A stretch of 12,348 nucleotides of DNA. Source: JANWXD01 sp037446115 (lineage in GTDB: Bacteria > Acidobacteriota > Terriglobia > Bryobacterales > Bryobacteraceae). Within the stretch, counting starts at the first letter, position 1. Each line of letters opens with the position of its first letter. A program made the translations under genes and the position numbers. A model generated the notes under the pieces. The model was not told the origin of the DNA and did not search any database. It worked only from the letters and a program-made list of their open reading frames with translations. Shown here piece by piece: positions 10,151-12,348 of the stretch. The stretch spans positions 1 through 12,348 of the forward strand of contig JBBIJF010000053.1 of the NCBI GenBank assembly GCA_037446115.1, in the 5' to 3' direction.

Positions 10151-11440
10151 ATGATCCGGGGCACGATGGTGTTTGTGATTCCGATCGCGCTCGTGCTTGG
10201 CGCGCAGGATATCCGCAGTCCGAATCCGGGCGAGCGGAAGCGGGCCGCACGGGAACTGGCGGCCCAGGGCACGGCCGCGCTGCCGCAGCTCACCCAACTG
10301 CTTTCGGATCCCGACGTCGAGGTCCGCATCGAAGCCGTCAAAGCCATCGTCGAGATTGACACGCAGCACAGCCTGGATCCGCTCATTCAGGCGACGCGGG
10401 ATTCCGATCCCGAGGTGCAGATCCGGGCCACCGACGGTCTGGTGAATTTCTACGTACCGGGTTATGTGCGCACCGGACTGACGGCTTCGCTGCGACGGGT
10501 GGGCGGGCGGATCAAAGGAAGGTTCGTCGAAACCAACGACCAGGTCGTGGACCCGTTTGTGGAAGTGCGGCCGGAGGTGGTTGCGGCCCTGGGCAAGCTG
10601 GCGCGGGGCGGAGCGAGCATGGAAGCCCGGGCGAATGCGGCCCGCGCCGTGGGAATCCTGCGGGGCCGCGCCGCAGTGCCGGATCTGCTCGAGGCGATTC
10701 ACACCAAGGACAGCCAGGTGATCTACGAGTGCCTGGTGGCGCTGCAGAAGATCGGAGATCCGGCGGCGGCACCCCGGGTCGCGTTCCTGCTGCGCGATCT
10801 GGACGAGCGGGTTCAAGTGGCGGCCATCGAGACCATGGGTTTGCTGCGCCATATGGATGCACTGCCGCAACTGCGGGAGATCCTGAACCGCACGGGCAAG
10901 AAGGGCGTGCGGCGTGCCGCCCTGCGGGCGATCGCCATGCTGCCGGACCGGGCCAACCGGGAGCTGCTGCGGAAGCATCTCAGCGACCGCGACGGAGAGC
11001 TCCGGGAGGCGGCCGCCGAGGGTCTGGGGCGGATTCAGGATCCCGAGGACCTGGCGGCGCTCGAAAAGATGTTCGCCGAGGAGCGGGACAATTCCGCGCG
11101 CCTGTCGGCGGCCTTCGCACTCGTCATGCTGGGCAAGGCCGACCTGAGCGAATTCGGCCCGCTGCGCTATCTGATCAACACGCTCAACTCCAGCACTCGC
11201 GTGGGCGAGGCGCGTGCCCTACTGATCGAGGCGGCGCGAAAGCCGGAGGTGCGCCGGCTGCTGTACGAGCCGCTGCTCGGCGGCACGGCCGAGGAGCGCA
11301 TCGGACTCGCTCAGGTGCTGGCACAAAGCGGCGACCGGGAGTCCATTCCCGTGCTGGAGAAGGCGGCACGAGATCCGGACCCGAGGGTGGCTCACGAAGC
11401 CTTGCGCGCGCTGCGGGCACTGCGGGCGCGGCTGTCCTGA
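10151..11440 (+). CDS. Exported HEAT-repeat protein
   Basis: The product has 429 residues. The N-terminus MIRGTMVFVIPIALVLGAQ looks like a signal peptide, so the protein is probably periplasmic or secreted. Helical HEAT-type repeats occupy about 25-100 (PGERKRAARELAAQG, LLSDPDVEVRIEAVKAI, SDPEVQIRATDGL) and about 155-425 (for example DERVQVAAIETMGLL, DGELREAAAEGLG, DPDPRVAHEALRAL). Between them, about 101-140 (YVPGYVRTGL...RVGGRIKGRFVETNDQVVDPFV) does not follow the repeat and resembles a conserved block I recall from acidobacterial homologues. HEAT arrays are protein-binding scaffolds; no catalytic motif is seen. The start is 10151 because the upstream in-frame ATG at 10046 lies within the divergent gene. 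ATG 10166 also keeps most of the hydrophobic stretch and cannot be excluded. The ggaag at 10145-10149 is too close to 10151 to be a good ribosome binding site. Confidence 0.87.
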   Translation: MIRGTMVFVIPIALVLGAQDIRSPNPGERKRAARELAAQGTAALPQLTQLLSDPDVEVRIEAVKAIVEIDTQHSLDPLIQATRDSDPEVQIRATDGLVNFYVPGYVRTGLTASLRRVGGRIKGRFVETNDQVVDPFVEVRPEVVAALGKLARGGASMEARANAARAVGILRGRAAVPDLLEAIHTKDSQVIYECLVALQKIGDPAAAPRVAFLLRDLDERVQVAAIETMGLLRHMDALPQLREILNRTGKKGVRRAALRAIAMLPDRANRELLRKHLSDRDGELREAAAEGLGRIQDPEDLAALEKMFAEERDNSARLSAAFALVMLGKADLSEFGPLRYLINTLNSSTRVGEARALLIEAARKPEVRRLLYEPLLGGTAEERIGLAQVLAQSGDRESIPVLEKAARDPDPRVAHEALRALRALRARLS

Positions 11441-11446
11441 GGGCTC

Positions 11447-11656
11447 TTAGGCGCGCCTCTTCTGTTTCTGCTGGCCGACGCGGATTTTATAGTGCGTCTG
11501 CTTAGATTCCTGGAAGGCTTTGTGGTCGTGGCGCTTGACCACGTCTTCCAGGTAGGCTGCCACGTCGACGTCTTTGGGCAGCACGGCCATGACCGTGAAG
11601 TTTTCCTTGCATTCCGGGCAGTAGGGCCGGAACCGCTTCACATTCGGGATCCCCAT
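11447..11656 (-). CDS. Small CxxC-containing conserved-looking protein
   Basis: The product has 69 residues, and I do not recognise the family. It has one CPEC motif (Cys13, Cys16) near the N-terminus, three histidines further on (His43, His45, His55), an acidic and hydrophobic centre (AVLPKDVDVAAYLEDVVKRH), and a strongly basic C-terminus (VGQQKQKRRA). The single CxxC plus histidines could bind a metal, and the basic tail could bind nucleic acid or ribosomes; both are guesses. The reading frame has sensible composition for a real protein and packs neatly, ending 6 nt from the stop of the convergent HEAT gene. No clear Shine-Dalgarno precedes the ATG, and no upstream in-frame start is available. 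Confidence 0.65.
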   Translation of the reverse strand: MGIPNVKRFRPYCPECKENFTVMAVLPKDVDVAAYLEDVVKRHDHKAFQESKQTHYKIRVGQQKQKRRA

Positions 11657-11985
11657 ACCACACTCATGGTAGCATGCGGATCTCCCCGCGCGGCCGCCCG
11701 AGGGATCGTGGCGTCATTCGCGGAACGGACTCCGCAACAGGGGTTCGGCCTCCGCGCGCGATCCCGCAACATCGGGCGCGCTTCGGACGGCTTCGTACCG
11801 GTAGGTGAAGACTCGGCGGGCATGGACTTCGAGGCGCCGCTGCGGCGCACGACCAGTGTAAGCCCGGGGTGCAACCGGCCCGACACCGTACGGCGCGGCA
11901 CGGCGGCGTGTTCGGGCGATGCGCGACCGCGTGTTTAGAGGGTTGCAGGCGTGGGCGTGCGGGTCGGAACAAGCCCGGACGGTGG
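11657..11985. other. Intergenic region without a recognised gene
   Basis: This 329-bp gap separates the small CxxC gene from the partial gene downstream. It is very GC-rich, so it is open in several frames, but none of the translations has protein-like composition. One short hairpin (gcgccg/cggcgc, 11834-11848, 3-nt loop) is present without a T-tract. The promoter of the small gene should lie here, but no convincing -35/-10 pair could be picked. No tRNA or terminator was recognised. Confidence 0.6.
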
Positions 11986-12348
11986 TCAGGATTTGGGTTC
12001 GTTTTGCAAAATCTGCTCCCATCGAGGAGGCTCGGTGCGGGAGGGGAAGCGTTCCCGGGCCTGCCGGCGGGTCCAGGCGGCTCCCTCACGGCGCTCGTTG
12101 AGTTCAAAGAGGTCGGCCCAGATCTCTTCGAGGCGGAGCCGGTGGGTTCGTTTGGTCACTTCGCCGGCGTCGGCCAGATCGGGCAGCTCTTCGCCGGTGG
12201 CGCGGGCGTAGATCTGGTTGGCGACGCGCTGGGTTTCGAGGGTGCGCAGTTCTTTGAGGGCGCGGTAGAAGGAGCGCTCGGCGCGGGCCTGGTAGCGGGC
12301 CAGGGTGTTGAGGCGGGCTTCGAGCGTGGGGTCGGTGAGGGGGTCGCG
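11986..12348 (-). CDS. Conserved hypothetical protein, C-terminal fragment (start outside window)
   Basis: An uninterrupted minus-strand frame enters at 12348 and ends at a TGA at 11986-11988, giving 120 residues with no start codon of its own. The translation is charged and helical: DPLTDPTLEARLNTLARY, AERSFYRALKELRTLETQR, VTKRTHRLRLEEIWADLFEL, ending PPRWEQILQNEPKS. The Y-x-ARAERSFYRALKEL-x-x-L pattern resembles the C-terminal end of a hypothetical family common in Acidobacteriota and Planctomycetes, whose N-terminus usually reads like ANRANAQ-STGPKT-EGK. That recognition is from memory, and the diagnostic N-terminus is not in the window. Function is unknown. Third codon positions are strongly G/C, as in the other genes here, which supports real coding. 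Confidence 0.7.
   Translation of the reverse strand, partial: RDPLTDPTLEARLNTLARYQARAERSFYRALKELRTLETQRVANQIYARATGEELPDLADAGEVTKRTHRLRLEEIWADLFELNERREGAAWTRRQARERFPSRTEPPRWEQILQNEPKS
11995..12013 (-). repeat. Candidate dispersed-repeat signature at the C-terminal end of the hypothetical gene
   Basis: The minus-strand string gattttgcaaaacgaaccc includes the perfect palindrome ttttgcaaaa (12002-12011) in otherwise GC-rich DNA. Its three forward translations (LQNEP, CKTNP, AKRTQ) are peptide endings I recall recurring in hypothetical proteins of Planctomycetes and Acidobacteriota. This suggests a multi-copy DNA element rather than a protein-level motif. Only one copy is in the window. Confidence 0.35.

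Noticed and set aside
11834..11848. Hairpin gcgccg-ctg-cggcgc in the gap after the partial gene
   Set aside because: It has a 6-bp stem with no T-tract on either strand; such short GC hairpins are expected by chance here.
11492..12107. Open frames of 148 codons (+, 11492-11938) and 147 codons (-, 11664-12107) across the small gene and the gap after it
   Set aside because: Both have Arg/Pro/Ala-rich translations without domains and overlap frames with better protein character.

Overview
The window is GC-rich bacterial chromosome. It opens inside a 23S rRNA gene and closes inside a protein gene, so both ends are partial. The rRNA is plainly bacterial. The FecR-domain secreted protein, the secreted HEAT-repeat protein with its conserved non-HEAT insert, and the C-terminal tail of a family I associate with Acidobacteriota and Planctomycetes together suggest an acidobacterium, perhaps of the Bryobacterales/Solibacter type. 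That placement is inference; the rRNA would settle it.

Layout: (1) 1-2091, + strand: 3' part of a 23S rRNA gene, an approximately 80-nt spacer with no tRNA, a complete 5S rRNA gene and a strong intrinsic terminator, forming the end of an rrn operon. (2) 2151-3122, + strand: exported FecR-domain protein. (3) 10068 down to 3129, - strand: five tightly packed genes read in the order gamma-carbonic-anhydrase-like protein, hisS, aspS, glycosyltransferase GT-A, glycosyltransferase/thioesterase fusion GT-B-TE. The first three overlap by 4 and 8 nt, a 31-nt gap follows aspS, and the two glycosyltransferases abut with no gap, so they look like one transcription unit. (4) 10151-11440, + strand: secreted HEAT-repeat protein, divergent from that operon. 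(5) 11447-11656, - strand: small CxxC protein, convergent with the HEAT gene. (6) 11657-11985: GC-rich gap without a recognised gene. (7) 11986-12348, - strand: C-terminal part of a conserved hypothetical protein whose start lies outside the window.

The most unusual part is the pair of tandem paralogous GT4 glycosyltransferases at the end of the histidyl/aspartyl-tRNA synthetase operon. Both end in an LSPEKRALL-type segment that I recognise from linkers between modules of non-ribosomal peptide synthetases (NRPS). In the second protein this segment leads directly into a complete GrsT/SrfTEII-like type II thioesterase with an intact Ser-Asp-His triad. No NRPS or polyketide synthase is in the window. 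The working hypothesis is a two-gene tailoring/editing module that acts on a carrier-bound product made by a synthase encoded elsewhere. It would join glycosyl transfer and thioester hydrolysis in one polypeptide.
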